Below are positions 26,292 to 35,987 of a stretch of DNA of 64,000 nt, in pieces. A program made the position numbers and the translations under genes. The notes under the pieces are model-generated. The model saw only the letters and a list, made by a program, of their open reading frames with translations. It did no database searches and had not been told where the DNA came from. Source of the stretch: JAABSX01 sp964480455 (GTDB lineage: Bacteria > Bacteroidota > Bacteroidia > Cytophagales > Microscillaceae); assembly GCA_964480455.1 (NCBI GenBank), contig CAYZQI010000002.1, positions 1 to 64,000 on the forward strand, read 5' to 3'. Position 1 is the stretch's first letter, and the number at the start of each line of letters is the position of its first letter.

Positions 26292-27071
26292 TTATTTTTT
26301 GGTTTTTCTTGGCTTTTTTGTGGGAGTAGCTTCTACTTCTTCTTCAATGGCATCTACCACGTCTGCAAAAATGCGCCCGCAGTGTTCGCAGACGATTATC
26401 TTCTTTTTATCTCTTACTTCGGCTTGTCGCTGTGGAGGTACGATGGCAAAGCAACCTCCACAAGCATCTCTGATAACTTGCACTACTGCTAGCCCGTTGA
26501 TGGCATTAGAGCGGATTTTATTGTAAGAGCGGAGGAGTCTTTCTTCTACATTTTTGGCTTGTTTGTCGCGGTCTTTTTTGAGTTTATCTTCATCGCCTTG
26601 GCTTTCTTCCATGAGGTTATCGAGTTCTTTTTGTTTGCCTGCTAGGTCTTTGTTGCGGTCTTCTAAGATACCTTTGGTCTCAGCAATTTCCTCGTTTTTT
26701 TTAATAATTTTTTCATTTGCCTCTCTTATTTTTTTGTCGGCAAGTTGTATTTCTAGTTCTTCAGACTCTATTTCTTTCAAAATTGCCTCATACTCACGGT
26801 TATTGCGTACATTCATTTGCTGTTCTTTATACTTCACTATGAGTTTATCAGCTTCTTTCTTACGTTGTTTTTTGCTGTCAATCTCTTCATTGAGCAGTTT
26901 TACTTCTTGGTTAAACTTTTGAATACGCGTTTCATAACCTGCGATTTCATCTTCCAAATCTCTTACTTCGTCGGGCAAATCCCCTTTGGCTTTGTTAATC
27001 TCGTCTAATTGAGAATCTATTTTTTGTAGTTTTAAGAGGGCTTCTAGTTTTTGGGCAACGCTACGTTCCAT
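26292..27071 (-). CDS. Coiled-coil protein with C4-type zinc ribbon (zf-RING_7 family)
   Basis: A 259-aa protein. Residues about 5-180 form a long, highly charged antiparallel coiled coil (DEINKAKGDLPDEVRDLEDEI and onward). The C-terminal zinc ribbon is made by CGGCF near residue 202 and CEHCGRIF near residue 226, giving four cysteines, followed by a Lys-rich tail. This is the DUF164/zf-RING_7 family, widespread in bacteria and of uncertain function; proposed nucleic-acid or chaperone-like roles are not established. It is monocistronic here. Confidence 0.9.
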   Translation of the reverse strand: MERSVAQKLEALLKLQKIDSQLDEINKAKGDLPDEVRDLEDEIAGYETRIQKFNQEVKLLNEEIDSKKQRKKEADKLIVKYKEQQMNVRNNREYEAILKEIESEELEIQLADKKIREANEKIIKKNEEIAETKGILEDRNKDLAGKQKELDNLMEESQGDEDKLKKDRDKQAKNVEERLLRSYNKIRSNAINGLAVVQVIRDACGGCFAIVPPQRQAEVRDKKKIIVCEHCGRIFADVVDAIEEEVEATPTKKPRKTKK

Positions 27072-27344
27072 TTTTTTGGGAAAGTTTTTTAGATAAATTG
27101 AATTATTTTAACTTACAAAGTTGATGATTTTTTATGTATTTTCTAAATTTTTCTTTCTTTTGTATGCAAATAGTTAAGTGTTTGGATAATTTTAAAGCAA
27201 ACAAAACAGGTAATTGTTAAGATAAATCTTAAAATATGCCAGCGGCATGAAATCGAATATAAGTGCGTAAAACCCCAATAGGGTGGCATCTTTACTAAGT
27301 TTTGCCTTTGGATAAATGTACCTAAACAACTGCCAAAGTAGTTT

Positions 27345-27454
27345 TCTGACAATATTTGTGATGACGTGCAATGAGATAAGCTGAATATTGTTCAAAAAAT
27401 AAATGCTGACAGACTGAAAGTCTGCCGCCAAGTATTTTAACACAAATTGTCAGA
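27345..27454 (+). repeat. Dispersed repeat family A, copy 2 (most diverged)
   Basis: Ends TCTGACAATATTTGTG and CACAAATTGTCAGA are inverted repeats, and the central hairpin (27410-27424) has arms CAGACT and AGTCTG around GAA. Relative to copy 1 the G-C pair in GGACT/AGTCC is replaced by A-T in AGACT/AGTCT, so pairing is retained. It lies in the space between the zinc-ribbon gene and aceK. Confidence 0.8.
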
Positions 27455-27597
27455 CCACCAACAAAAATGCGAGGTAGTTTTCAGATTGTATTGTAATCTG
27501 CAACAAATAGAGAGCTATCTTGAAAAGCATAGGTTAAAAATTTTTGGGCAGATAAATTAACCACTTTACAAAACAATATGGTTTAAAAAAATATTCC

Positions 27598-27605
27598 TAT
27601 TTTTG
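27598..27605 (+). promoter_or_regulatory. Putative -7 element of aceK
   Basis: TATTTTTG matches the TAnnTTTG consensus; no clear TTTG element lies 19-22 bases upstream. The implied transcript start near 27612 excludes a TTG start at 27608 and supports the ATG at 27623. Confidence 0.35.
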
Positions 27606-27622
27606 TTTTGAATAATTATAAG

Positions 27623-29374
27623 ATGATGCCTATGATGAATTTACACACTCAAACGGTCAACTTTATGCTAGACAACTTCGAGAAGTATAGCCAATCTTTT
27701 AAAGCACTTACGCTAGAGGCTAAAAGTAAGTTTGAGCAAGAAGACTGGGAAGGTATGCAGCGTAAAGCACGTGAACGGCTCAATTTATATAAAGAGATTA
27801 TCCCACAACTCAGCGAAGCCCTCAAAGAGCAACTCGGAGACGAAGTCTATAAAGAAGCATTTTGGAAAACCCTCCGAAGTGTCTATGTAGAAAAAATTGC
27901 AGACCGTTTTGATAACGAAATCCTTGAAACTTTCTACAACTCAGTTTATTGCAAAATATTTCAGCACCGCAAGATTAACCCTGCTTTCATGTTTGTATTT
28001 GATAGCATACATCAAAGAGACAAACCTACCCCTGCACCTATTTATTGCACTTATCCTATCTACCCCAATCCGGCCAAAGCCATTAGGCAAATTTATGAAG
28101 ATTATGCCTTTGCCAAACCTTACGAAAACCTCGACCAAGACATTGCACAACTTTTTAAGCTGCTCAAAGAGGAAGTCTTAGAAAAATATCCTATTGATGA
28201 ACGTGCTTGCATAGAAGTATTAAAGCCTGTATTTTACAGAAATAAAGGTGCTTACTTGATAGGTAGGCTCAAAATTAGCCATAAAATAGAGCCTTTTGTG
28301 ATTGCACTGCTCAACGAAAAGGGTAAAATATTTACAGATGCTCTCATCACCGATGAAAATACTGTCAGCATCTTGTTTAGTTTTACAAGGTCTTATTTTA
28401 TGGTAGAGGCTGCCTATCCTGCGGCTTTGGTGGGTTTTATCAAGACCCTCATTCCGCTCAAAGAGTATGCTGAAATCTACAATTCCATTGGTTTTAGCAA
28501 ACATGGTAAAACAGAATTTTATAGAGACTTTACAGAACATCTTAAAAACTCGACAGATAAATTTGTCATAGCTCCTGGCATTAAGGGTATGGTCATGTCG
28601 GTATTTACTCTGCCTTCTTACAATGTGGTGTTCAAACTCATCAAAGATAATTTTGACCCTCCTAAGCAAGTAACAAAAGCACAAGTAAAAGAAAAGTACA
28701 AACTAGTATCCCGGCATGACCGCGTAGGAAGACTAGCAGATACCCACGAGTTTGAGAATTTTGTCTTTGATAAGGATAGGTTTTCAGATGAACTCATTGC
28801 CGAACTGCTCAAAGTAGCTCCTTCTATCGTAGAAATCAACGAAAATACTATCGCTATACAGCACCTTTACATAGAGCGGCGTATGGTGCCGCTCAATCTT
28901 TACTTGCAAGAGGCAAGCCTTGCCGAGGCGCGCGAAGCAGTAGAAGAGTATGGCAATGCCATTAAGCAACTTGCGGCAGCCAATATCTTTCCTGGTGATA
29001 TGCTATTAAAAAATTTTGGAGTTACAAGACATAGAAGAGTGATTTTTTATGATTATGACGAGATTTGCTTTCTCACAGATTGTAATTTTCGGACTTTGCC
29101 CGAGCCACGTACTCATGAAGAAGAAATGGCTTCTGAACCTTGGTACCATATAGGTCCTAATGATGTTTTTCCTGAGGAATTTAGAAATTTCTTGATAGGT
29201 AGGAGAGAGGTGAGGCAAATTTTCTTTGAGTTACACGCTGATATTTTTGAGCCTAAATTCTGGCAAGATTTGCAAAACAAGATAGACAAAGGCGAAGTCC
29301 TTGATGTGTTTCCCTACCGCCGAAGGCTGCGGTTTGAAAGACTTACCAGAGATGATGCCAATGAAAGACAATGA
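27623..29374 (+). CDS. aceK: Isocitrate dehydrogenase kinase/phosphatase
   Basis: AceK is a bifunctional kinase/phosphatase that switches isocitrate dehydrogenase off and on, steering carbon into the glyoxylate bypass. The protein (about 583 aa) has the family's regulatory N-terminal half (RSVYVEKIADRFDNEILETFYNS) and the kinase-like domain: ATP-loop APGIKGMVMSVFTLPSYNVVFK near residue 318, catalytic GDMLLKNFG near 460 and the metal-binding FYDYDEI near 478. A TTG at 27608 could add five residues, but the ATG at 27623 fits the promoter better. icd and aceA are not in the window. Confidence 0.95.
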   Translation: MMPMMNLHTQTVNFMLDNFEKYSQSFKALTLEAKSKFEQEDWEGMQRKARERLNLYKEIIPQLSEALKEQLGDEVYKEAFWKTLRSVYVEKIADRFDNEILETFYNSVYCKIFQHRKINPAFMFVFDSIHQRDKPTPAPIYCTYPIYPNPAKAIRQIYEDYAFAKPYENLDQDIAQLFKLLKEEVLEKYPIDERACIEVLKPVFYRNKGAYLIGRLKISHKIEPFVIALLNEKGKIFTDALITDENTVSILFSFTRSYFMVEAAYPAALVGFIKTLIPLKEYAEIYNSIGFSKHGKTEFYRDFTEHLKNSTDKFVIAPGIKGMVMSVFTLPSYNVVFKLIKDNFDPPKQVTKAQVKEKYKLVSRHDRVGRLADTHEFENFVFDKDRFSDELIAELLKVAPSIVEINENTIAIQHLYIERRMVPLNLYLQEASLAEAREAVEEYGNAIKQLAAANIFPGDMLLKNFGVTRHRRVIFYDYDEICFLTDCNFRTLPEPRTHEEEMASEPWYHIGPNDVFPEEFRNFLIGRREVRQIFFELHADIFEPKFWQDLQNKIDKGEVLDVFPYRRRLRFERLTRDDANERQ

Positions 29375-29623
29375 ACACAATCTCCAAAATAAATCCAGAT
29401 AATAACACCCAAAAATTAAACTTATTTGTTAATTTTTTACAAAAAAACAAGTCATTGATTTTAATGAGCAAAAAAAATGATTTTTTTGCTGAAAAATATA
29501 CATTTCAAACAAATAATGACTAACTTTAAGTTTATTATGTTAAAATCAAAAAAATAACACCAATAAAAGCAATTGTATATTAAATTTGTAATGTCATTTT
29601 AAAGTTCAATAATTTCTATCATA
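29375..29623 (+). promoter_or_regulatory. AT-rich intergenic region with -7 element of the desaturase gene
   Basis: About 250 bases of very AT-rich DNA. TAAATTTG at 29581-29588 matches TAnnTTTG, with no obvious -33 partner. Otherwise nothing is visible. Confidence 0.3.
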
Positions 29624-30376
29624 ATGGTTATATTAATTTTCTTCGTTCTCCATTGGTATCTATCACTGTTTAGTCAAACATTTTTTCTTCATAGATACGC
29701 CGCCCACAAAATGTTCACGATGTCTAAATTCTGGGAAAGATTTTTCTTTGTGTTTACTTTCATTACACAAGGCTCTTCTTACCTTAGTGGATATGCCTAC
29801 GGCCTGCTACATCGCTTGCATCACGCACACACCGACACCGAACTAGACCCACACTCTCCCAGTTATGACAGTAACATGTTCACCATGATGTGGCGAACTA
29901 AAAATATCTATTCTGATATTCTCAATGACCGTATGGAAATTGAAGAAAAATATAAGAAAGACCTTCCTAAGTGGAAGTGGTTTGATACTTTTGCTGACTG
30001 GATGGTGGTTCGCATAGCTTGGGTAGGTGTGTATGCTGCCGTTTATTATTTCTTTGCTACTGAGTGGTGGATGTGGGCGTTAGTACCTGTTCACGTATTG
30101 ATGGGGCCAGTACACGGAGTTATCATCAACTGGTTTGCACATAAATACGGGTACACTAACTTCAAGACTGATGATACTTCCAAAAATTTCTTACCTGTTG
30201 ATATCTTTATGATGGGCGAAGCATATCACAACAATCACCACGTATATGGCTCACGTGCAAACTTTGGCGTTCGCTGGTTTGAAATAGATCCTGTCTATTA
30301 TATCATATTAGTGTTTGATAAGGTAGGTATTATACGCCTGAAAAATAAGAAAAAGCAACCTGCCATGGCAAAGTAA
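29624..30376 (+). CDS. Membrane fatty acid desaturase (delta-9 type)
   Basis: A 250-aa di-iron membrane desaturase that introduces a double bond into acyl chains, probably for membrane fluidity. The three histidine boxes are complete: HRYAAH near residue 24, HRLHHAHTD near residue 63, and EAYHNNHH near residue 202, separated by hydrophobic helices. It is shorter than acyl-CoA desaturases of eukaryotes but usual for bacterial ones. It is monocistronic, with a strong terminator at 30412-30450. Confidence 0.93.
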   Translation: MVILIFFVLHWYLSLFSQTFFLHRYAAHKMFTMSKFWERFFFVFTFITQGSSYLSGYAYGLLHRLHHAHTDTELDPHSPSYDSNMFTMMWRTKNIYSDILNDRMEIEEKYKKDLPKWKWFDTFADWMVVRIAWVGVYAAVYYFFATEWWMWALVPVHVLMGPVHGVIINWFAHKYGYTNFKTDDTSKNFLPVDIFMMGEAYHNNHHVYGSRANFGVRWFEIDPVYYIILVFDKVGIIRLKNKKKQPAMAK

Positions 30377-30411
30377 TTTAATGGTAGCTTTTTAAGTTAT
30401 TAAATACAAAC

Positions 30412-30450
30412 AAAGGGCAAAGCTAAAATTAATGGCTTTGCCCTTTTTTC
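30412..30450 (+). terminator. Rho-independent terminator of the desaturase gene
   Basis: Arms AAAGGGCAAAGC (30412-30423) and GCTTTGCCCTTT (30435-30446) are perfect 12-base complements with an 11-base loop and a following run of T. It is 35 bases after the stop codon. Confidence 0.9.
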
Positions 30451-30604
30451 TTGATGAATTAAACTTAGGTTGTATTGAGTAAGGTAGTAAACAGAAAATA
30501 CTATACTCAAATCAGATTCAAACTTGTTTCCGATTAGGCACATGGTTGCTCTAAGCGACCACATACTTAATACATACCAGATAGGTCATTTGTCAAACAC
30601 TCCC

Positions 30605-32830
30605 TTATGCCAATGCCTGCTCAAATATCGCTGCCGAGCTAGGCAAACTAAAAGTAAAACAACTCCCTTTTTGTAGAGTACTTTCTACGGTGAGCGTACC
30701 TTTATGCCTTTCTACAAACTCCTTGCAAAGCAAGAGCCCTAGCCCAGTTCCTTTTTCCTGTGCTGTACCTTTTTTAGAAAGATGCTCACTTGTGAAAAGC
30801 TGTTTTATTTCCTCTTCCGACATTCCCACGCCACTATCGCAAACACTTATCATAATGAAATTTGTGGAAGAGACCGATGTTTTTAATATTATTCTTCCTT
30901 GGGTATTTGTGAACTTAACGGCATTGCTGAGGAGGTTGAGCAGAATAGCTTGAAGCATATTGCTATCCGCATACACTTTTGTATTTTTAGGGAGATGTAT
31001 GGCTACCTCGAGCTGTTTATTTGAGATTTCATTGCTCAGAATGGCAACCACAGTGTCTGTAAATGACTTTAAATCAATGTTTGAAGGTTCAAAGCGAATC
31101 ATCTCTGCCTCAGCCTTAGACCATTGCAAGAGGTTATCAAGCAGGTTCAAATTGGCTGTTACTTGCTTGCTCAAAGACATAAACATTTCTTGTTGTACTT
31201 CCCTTGGGAAGCCTTCTTCATCATTTTGTGCATTTTGAAGAATCTTCAGCAGACTAAGTAGTGAGGTAAGTGGTGCACGTAAATCGTGAGAGATAATGGA
31301 TAAAAATTTATTTTTTACTTTGTTTGATTTTTGGAGTTGTGTTTCTGAGGTTTGAAGTTTTTGATTGAGTGCTGATATCTGTTCATTAATTTGACTGAGT
31401 GCTTTGTTGGCTTTTTGGCGCATTTTGGCACGTAGGTAAAATACCACAATCAACAGGCAAGCTATCAAGATAAGCATTGCTAGCAGCCAATTAAGTATGC
31501 TACGCTGTTTTAGCTGAAGGCTTTTTATTTGATTTTCTTTTTTGAGAAGTTCATATTCTTTTTGTTTTTTTTCATACTCATATTCCTGTTTGAGTGCTTC
31601 TATATTGAAATCCTCCAACTTTTCAGGGCTGTTTTTGTGTAAGCTGTCGTAGATTTGATAATGCACTAAAAAGTTTTCAGCATCACCTTTCAGGGCATAG
31701 ATTTGATAAAGGTTTTGATACACTTGTTTTACTAAAAGCTGAGATTCTATTTTTTTGGCTTGTAAAAGGGCATCTTCAAGTGCTGCGATAGCCTGCTGGT
31801 AGTTTTTTTGGGTTGTAAATATTTCTGCAATCTGAATATCTATTTTGAGTAGGGCTTCTTTATTTTGGAGTTGGGTTTGTATCTGTTTTGATTTTTTATA
31901 AAAATACAATGCGCTGTCTAGCTGTTTTTCTTCCAAAAACACATCACCCAAATTTTTGAGTGAGATGGCAATTTCTTTGGGAATAGCCATTTGGTTTTTG
32001 AGTACAAGCCCTTTGCTATGTGCTTGTTTTGCTTCTGCTACCTTTCCTAAATGCAAATAGCAAACGCCAAGATTATTCCACGAAATTGCTTGCCCTTTCA
32101 GGCTATTAATTTTGGTACTTACTTCAAGCGATTTGGAATAGCTTTCTAGTGCTTTTTTATAGTTTTGCTGTTGTTGGTAAAAATCGCCAATAGAGTTGAG
32201 CGATTTGGCAATTTCGTTTTGTTCGCCTAGTTCTTCTCTGATAGATAATGCTTTAAAATGGTAATCTAATGCTTGGGTATATCTGCCTTGTTTGCTGTAT
32301 GTGTAACTGATAAGGCTATAGACTTGTGCAGTTTTTTGTTTGTTTTTAGTTTTTCTAAGAATTTCGAGCGCCTCCATCTGATATTTCAGGCAGGTATCAT
32401 ATTCATTTTTCAAATAATGAACCACGCCTATTTTATTGAAGCAGGTAGCTTTAATATTATTGTTACGGATAGTCTTGGCGATATCTAGTGCTTGCTTAAA
32501 AAATCTAATAGCTTTATTGTATTCTCCTTTGTCTAAGTGATATTCACCTAAGTTGTTGATTGCGAGTGCCTCTTGTATTTTATCATTGACTGCTTGTGCG
32601 ATTTCTAATGCTTTTTGTGCTTTTTTGTAAGATTCAGAGGGGGAAATGATTTTATACGCTTCTGAAAGCTGATTGTAGAGTAGGGCTTTTTGGTTTTGAG
32701 AAGCTGCCTTGTTGAGCTGATTGGTAAGGCTATCTATGGTTCGAGTTTGTGCATAGGCAGTATGGCTCAACAATAAGAGCAACAAAACCAGAGAAACTTT
32801 TACTGAATACTGTTGGCTGAGGTGATACAT
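30605..32830 (-). CDS. TPR-domain sensor histidine kinase
   Basis: A 741-aa membrane sensor kinase. It has a signal peptide (residues about 8-27), a periplasmic array of about eight TPR units (residues 40-400), a coiled-coil stretch, one transmembrane helix near residues 445-465, then a cytoplasmic HisKA and HATPase domain. The H box reads FLSIISHDLRAPLTS near residue 510, the N box LLNLLSNAVKFTN, G1 DSGVGMSEE and G2 GTGLGLLLCKEF. No response regulator gene is adjacent. This architecture, with TPRs outside, is common in Cytophagia; the signal is unknown. Confidence 0.93.
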   Translation of the reverse strand: MYHLSQQYSVKVSLVLLLLLLSHTAYAQTRTIDSLTNQLNKAASQNQKALLYNQLSEAYKIISPSESYKKAQKALEIAQAVNDKIQEALAINNLGEYHLDKGEYNKAIRFFKQALDIAKTIRNNNIKATCFNKIGVVHYLKNEYDTCLKYQMEALEILRKTKNKQKTAQVYSLISYTYSKQGRYTQALDYHFKALSIREELGEQNEIAKSLNSIGDFYQQQQNYKKALESYSKSLEVSTKINSLKGQAISWNNLGVCYLHLGKVAEAKQAHSKGLVLKNQMAIPKEIAISLKNLGDVFLEEKQLDSALYFYKKSKQIQTQLQNKEALLKIDIQIAEIFTTQKNYQQAIAALEDALLQAKKIESQLLVKQVYQNLYQIYALKGDAENFLVHYQIYDSLHKNSPEKLEDFNIEALKQEYEYEKKQKEYELLKKENQIKSLQLKQRSILNWLLAMLILIACLLIVVFYLRAKMRQKANKALSQINEQISALNQKLQTSETQLQKSNKVKNKFLSIISHDLRAPLTSLLSLLKILQNAQNDEEGFPREVQQEMFMSLSKQVTANLNLLDNLLQWSKAEAEMIRFEPSNIDLKSFTDTVVAILSNEISNKQLEVAIHLPKNTKVYADSNMLQAILLNLLSNAVKFTNTQGRIILKTSVSSTNFIMISVCDSGVGMSEEEIKQLFTSEHLSKKGTAQEKGTGLGLLLCKEFVERHKGTLTVESTLQKGSCFTFSLPSSAAIFEQALA

Positions 32831-33195
32831 ACAGGAAATGGCCTTTTTTATCTTGAAAAATATTGCTTAAAATGAGCAAGCCTTTGCTACCTTAAAGATA
32901 ATTCGTATAATTAGTGTTTTTTGTTAGGCATTACAAAAATCATTGATGTAAGTTAGTATTTTATTTGAATGGTTTTTAATACTTCGCCCATGTTGTTAGC
33001 GGCTATTTTAGAAGGCAGTTATTATTTTTCACACAATGCCCAACATCACATTTGACTTGAAAGTAAGTAATAAATTACAGTATTAAAAGCATTTAGAGAA
33101 TTATAAATGAAAGGGTATGAATTAGGAATCTGTATTGTACTTATTATCAGCAACTTATAAAATAAAAGTAATCAAGTTATTTTTACTTGATTATT
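32831..33195. other. Intergenic region upstream of the histidine kinase and downstream of nuoM
   Basis: A 365-base AT-rich gap. Apart from the nuoM terminator at its right end I see no repeat copy, RNA gene or supported promoter. Confidence 0.4.
33160..33193 (-). terminator. Terminator of the atp-nuoM transcript
   Basis: Arms TAATCAAGT (33169-33177) and ACTTGATTA (33185-33193) are perfect complements with a seven-base loop. On the leftward transcript the stem is followed by a U-rich stretch. It begins 3 bases after the nuoM stop codon. Confidence 0.75.
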
Positions 33196-34893
33196 TTATT
33201 TTGCACTCAATACAAAATTTACAAAAACCTCCACAGAATTGCTCATCACTCCAAAAACTAAACCTGGAAAAATGCCTGAAAGCAGGGTCAGGGTAGATAG
33301 AAAAACCAGCAAAAAGACTTCACGCGGTTGAAGGTCTATTAATTTTTGTTGATTTTGTGTAGCATCTTTCACCCAAAACTCACCTAAAAACATTCTTTGC
33401 AAGGTCCATAAAAAATAAGCTGCCCCAAGCACTATCCCAAAGGTAGCCAATACTGCCAACCAATTAGGGATGTTTTCAGCTCCAAAGCCCCCCATCAAAG
33501 TAAATAACTCTCCTATGAATCCCGAAAAACCAGGTAAGCCAAGTGAGGCAAAGAAAATAATCATCACAAAGACCGTGAAAAAGGGCATTTTACCTAATAA
33601 ACCTCTATAACTTGCAATCGCTCTGTCGTGGGTGCGGTCATAAAGCACCCCCACTATCAAAAACAAAGCTGCCGAAAGTATGCCGTGGCTAAACATCTGG
33701 TAAATAGCCCCATTTACTCCCTCTACTGTCAAAGAGGCAATACCAAGCAGAACAAAACCCATGTGCGAAATAGAAGAATAGGCGACCATTTTCTTTAAGT
33801 CGCTCATAGCCAATGCGTTCATTGCTCCATACAAAATGGCTACTACCCCCACAAGGGCTATGCTGAAGGTAGCCATCTGAGCTTCTAGGGGAAAAATAGG
33901 ATAGACAATCCGCAAAATACCGTATCCGCCTATCTTCAATAGTACCCCTGCAAGCACTACCGAAATGGGTGTAGGGGCTTCTACGTGGGCATCAGGTAGC
34001 CAAGTATGCAGTGGCACTACGGGCAGTTTTATCATAAAGCCAATCAGAATAGCCAAAAATGCCCAAAAACGCCAAGTAGCATTTTGAGCCGTGGGTTGCA
34101 TGAGGCTATCAGGTAGGTAATTATTTTTGTCCATCATAGCCGTCATATTAAAAGTAAAAACCCTGTTTTTCGGCTCTAGCGTGCCTTTGGCCAGGGCAGT
34201 TTGCACTTTTTGAACTACTTCGGGCGAGGCTTGCGAGGGAGTTTGTATCAATCCACTTGCTTGTGCGGTTTGGGCAGGGTCTATAACTGAGAGGTAAAGT
34301 GCAATCATCACTACCAAAATAAACAAAGAACCCACCAAAGTATAGATAAAAAATTTGAGTGAGGCATATTCACGCCTTTCACCGCCCCAGTGCCCTATCA
34401 AGAAATACATGGGCAAAAGCATAAACTCAAAAAACAAGTAAAAAAGCAGGAAGTCAAGGGCAAGAAAACAGCCCATTATGGTGCTGCTCAGAAGCAGATA
34501 AAGCGCAAAATAACCTTTTTGATTATGTGCAATATGCCAAGAAGCTACAGCCCCCACAAAATTAACAATACCCGTAAGCAAAACTAGCATAATACTCAGA
34601 CCATCTACCCCCACAAGGTATTGTGCAGAAAGTTTGCCCATGCTGCCAAGCTCAAGTGAGAACCATTCGGCTGTAAATAAAAACTGAAATTGCAGTAGGT
34701 CGTGTACGCCTGTTGGTGCATTTTGTCCCTTTTGAAAAGAAAAATAGAGTATGGTAGCAAATACGAGCTGTACAAAAGTAGCCCCAAGCGTGATAAATTT
34801 ATATGTTCTTTGCCACTGCTTAGGAACTAACAATACCACACACATAGCTACTAAGGGAAGAAAAATGAGCCAATTTAGTAAATATGTGAGCAT
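33196..34893 (-). CDS. nuoM: NADH-quinone oxidoreductase subunit M
   Basis: A 565-aa polytopic antiporter-like subunit of respiratory complex I. Signature segments are YLVGVDGLSIMLVLLT, FFEFMLLPMYFLIG, PLHTWLPDAHVEAPTPISV with the key proline/lysine region, and MAYSSISHMGF-type VAYSSISHMGFVLLG. The loop at residues about 205-275 is long and polar. The gene lies 43 bases after atpG and shares its strand, which is an unusual setting because the other nuo genes are absent. Hydrogenase-4 or antiporter (Mrp) relatives are the alternative, but the sequence type is NuoM. Confidence 0.9.
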   Translation of the reverse strand: MLTYLLNWLIFLPLVAMCVVLLVPKQWQRTYKFITLGATFVQLVFATILYFSFQKGQNAPTGVHDLLQFQFLFTAEWFSLELGSMGKLSAQYLVGVDGLSIMLVLLTGIVNFVGAVASWHIAHNQKGYFALYLLLSSTIMGCFLALDFLLFYLFFEFMLLPMYFLIGHWGGERREYASLKFFIYTLVGSLFILVVMIALYLSVIDPAQTAQASGLIQTPSQASPEVVQKVQTALAKGTLEPKNRVFTFNMTAMMDKNNYLPDSLMQPTAQNATWRFWAFLAILIGFMIKLPVVPLHTWLPDAHVEAPTPISVVLAGVLLKIGGYGILRIVYPIFPLEAQMATFSIALVGVVAILYGAMNALAMSDLKKMVAYSSISHMGFVLLGIASLTVEGVNGAIYQMFSHGILSAALFLIVGVLYDRTHDRAIASYRGLLGKMPFFTVFVMIIFFASLGLPGFSGFIGELFTLMGGFGAENIPNWLAVLATFGIVLGAAYFLWTLQRMFLGEFWVKDATQNQQKLIDLQPREVFLLVFLSTLTLLSGIFPGLVFGVMSNSVEVFVNFVLSAK

Positions 34894-34906
34894 ATTTTTG
34901 TGCTTA

Positions 34907-34933
34907 GTAGAGAAAGGGCATGCCTTTCTCTAC
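34907..34933. repeat. Palindrome between atpG and nuoM
   Basis: GTAGAGAAAGG (34907-34917) and CCTTTCTCTAC (34923-34933) are perfect 11-base complements around GCATG. The element at 49067-49096 has the same form with two stem positions changed on both sides (AG to CC and CT to GG). It has no T-run and lies inside an operon, so it may act as an attenuating or processing hairpin or be a small mobile palindrome. Confidence 0.7.
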
Positions 34934-34936
34934 GGG

Positions 34937-35824
34937 TTATTTTGCCTTTAATGCTTCAGCCCCTGCCACAATTTCAAGGATTTCTTTGGTAATGGCTGCT
35001 TGTCGTGTACGGTTATAAGTAAGTCTTAAATCTTTCAATATTTCATTGGCGTTTTCAGTCGCATTGTCCATAGAGGTCATTCTTGCACCTTGTTCGGAGG
35101 CATTAGAGTCGAGTACTGCTTTGTAGAGTTGTATTTTGAGTGTTTTTGGGATAAGCTCTTCAATAATCTCTTCTTTGGAAGGCTCAAGGAGATAATCTGT
35201 ATTTTGTGTTTTATCCCCCTCTGTTTTTTCAGCAGCCAAAAGCGGTAGAAACTGCTCAGTTCTTACAATTTGTGTTACTACATTTTTGAACTCATTATAG
35301 ATGACTTCTACTTTGTCTATCGCGCCTCTTTGGTATTGCTCAATGATAAATTCAGCAATTTCTTTAACTTTTGTGAAGCTAAGATTTTGGAAAGTAGTAA
35401 CAAAGTCTTCGTTCACTTGATAGCCACGCCTTTTGAGTGCATCTGCCCCTTTGCTACCTATAGACAAAAGATGAACGTTACCAGCCTCGGCTTGGGTAGC
35501 ATATTTTTCTTGGATAAGGCTAATAGCTGCTTTGACGATGTTGGTATTAAAAGCACCGCAAAGTCCTCTATCAGCCGTAACAGTTACAATTAAAACTTTT
35601 TCTACAGGGCGTGCTTGCGTGAATACATTGGAAGCATCTGCATCAAGTGAAGCTGAGAGGTTAGCCAAAATACTACTGAGGCGTTCTGCATAGGGGCGCA
35701 TCTGTGTAATACGGTCTTGGGCACGGCGTAGCTTTGCGGCTGCCACCATTTTCATGGCTTTTGTGATTTGTTGGGTAGAAGTAACTGAGCTAATACGCCC
35801 TCTAATTTCTTTTAAATTTGCCAT
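34937..35824 (-). CDS. atpG: ATP synthase F1 gamma subunit
   Basis: Central rotor stalk of F1. The N-terminal helix NLKEIRGRISSVTSTQQITKAMKMV and the C-terminal helix ending YNRTRQAAITKEILEIVAGAEA are diagnostic. At 295 aa it is normal. It follows atpA after 163 bases and precedes nuoM. Confidence 0.96.
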   Translation of the reverse strand: MANLKEIRGRISSVTSTQQITKAMKMVAAAKLRRAQDRITQMRPYAERLSSILANLSASLDADASNVFTQARPVEKVLIVTVTADRGLCGAFNTNIVKAAISLIQEKYATQAEAGNVHLLSIGSKGADALKRRGYQVNEDFVTTFQNLSFTKVKEIAEFIIEQYQRGAIDKVEVIYNEFKNVVTQIVRTEQFLPLLAAEKTEGDKTQNTDYLLEPSKEEIIEELIPKTLKIQLYKAVLDSNASEQGARMTSMDNATENANEILKDLRLTYNRTRQAAITKEILEIVAGAEALKAK

Positions 35825-35987
35825 AAAATTACACTTTGGGAATTGTAGGTGATTGTACTTACAATCACCTATGAGTTATTTTTTTGTGAAATAGTCTTTT
35901 AAGAATAGGGTATTAAGATAAAGTAGCACAAGTATTTTATGGATAGCTGTTCAGTGGCTGTCATACTTTGGCTACTTTATTACTGGA

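Noticed and set aside
27143..27443. Two overlapping leftward frames of 69 and 83 codons
   Set aside because: They cross a family A copy and AT-rich DNA and show no protein-like pattern.
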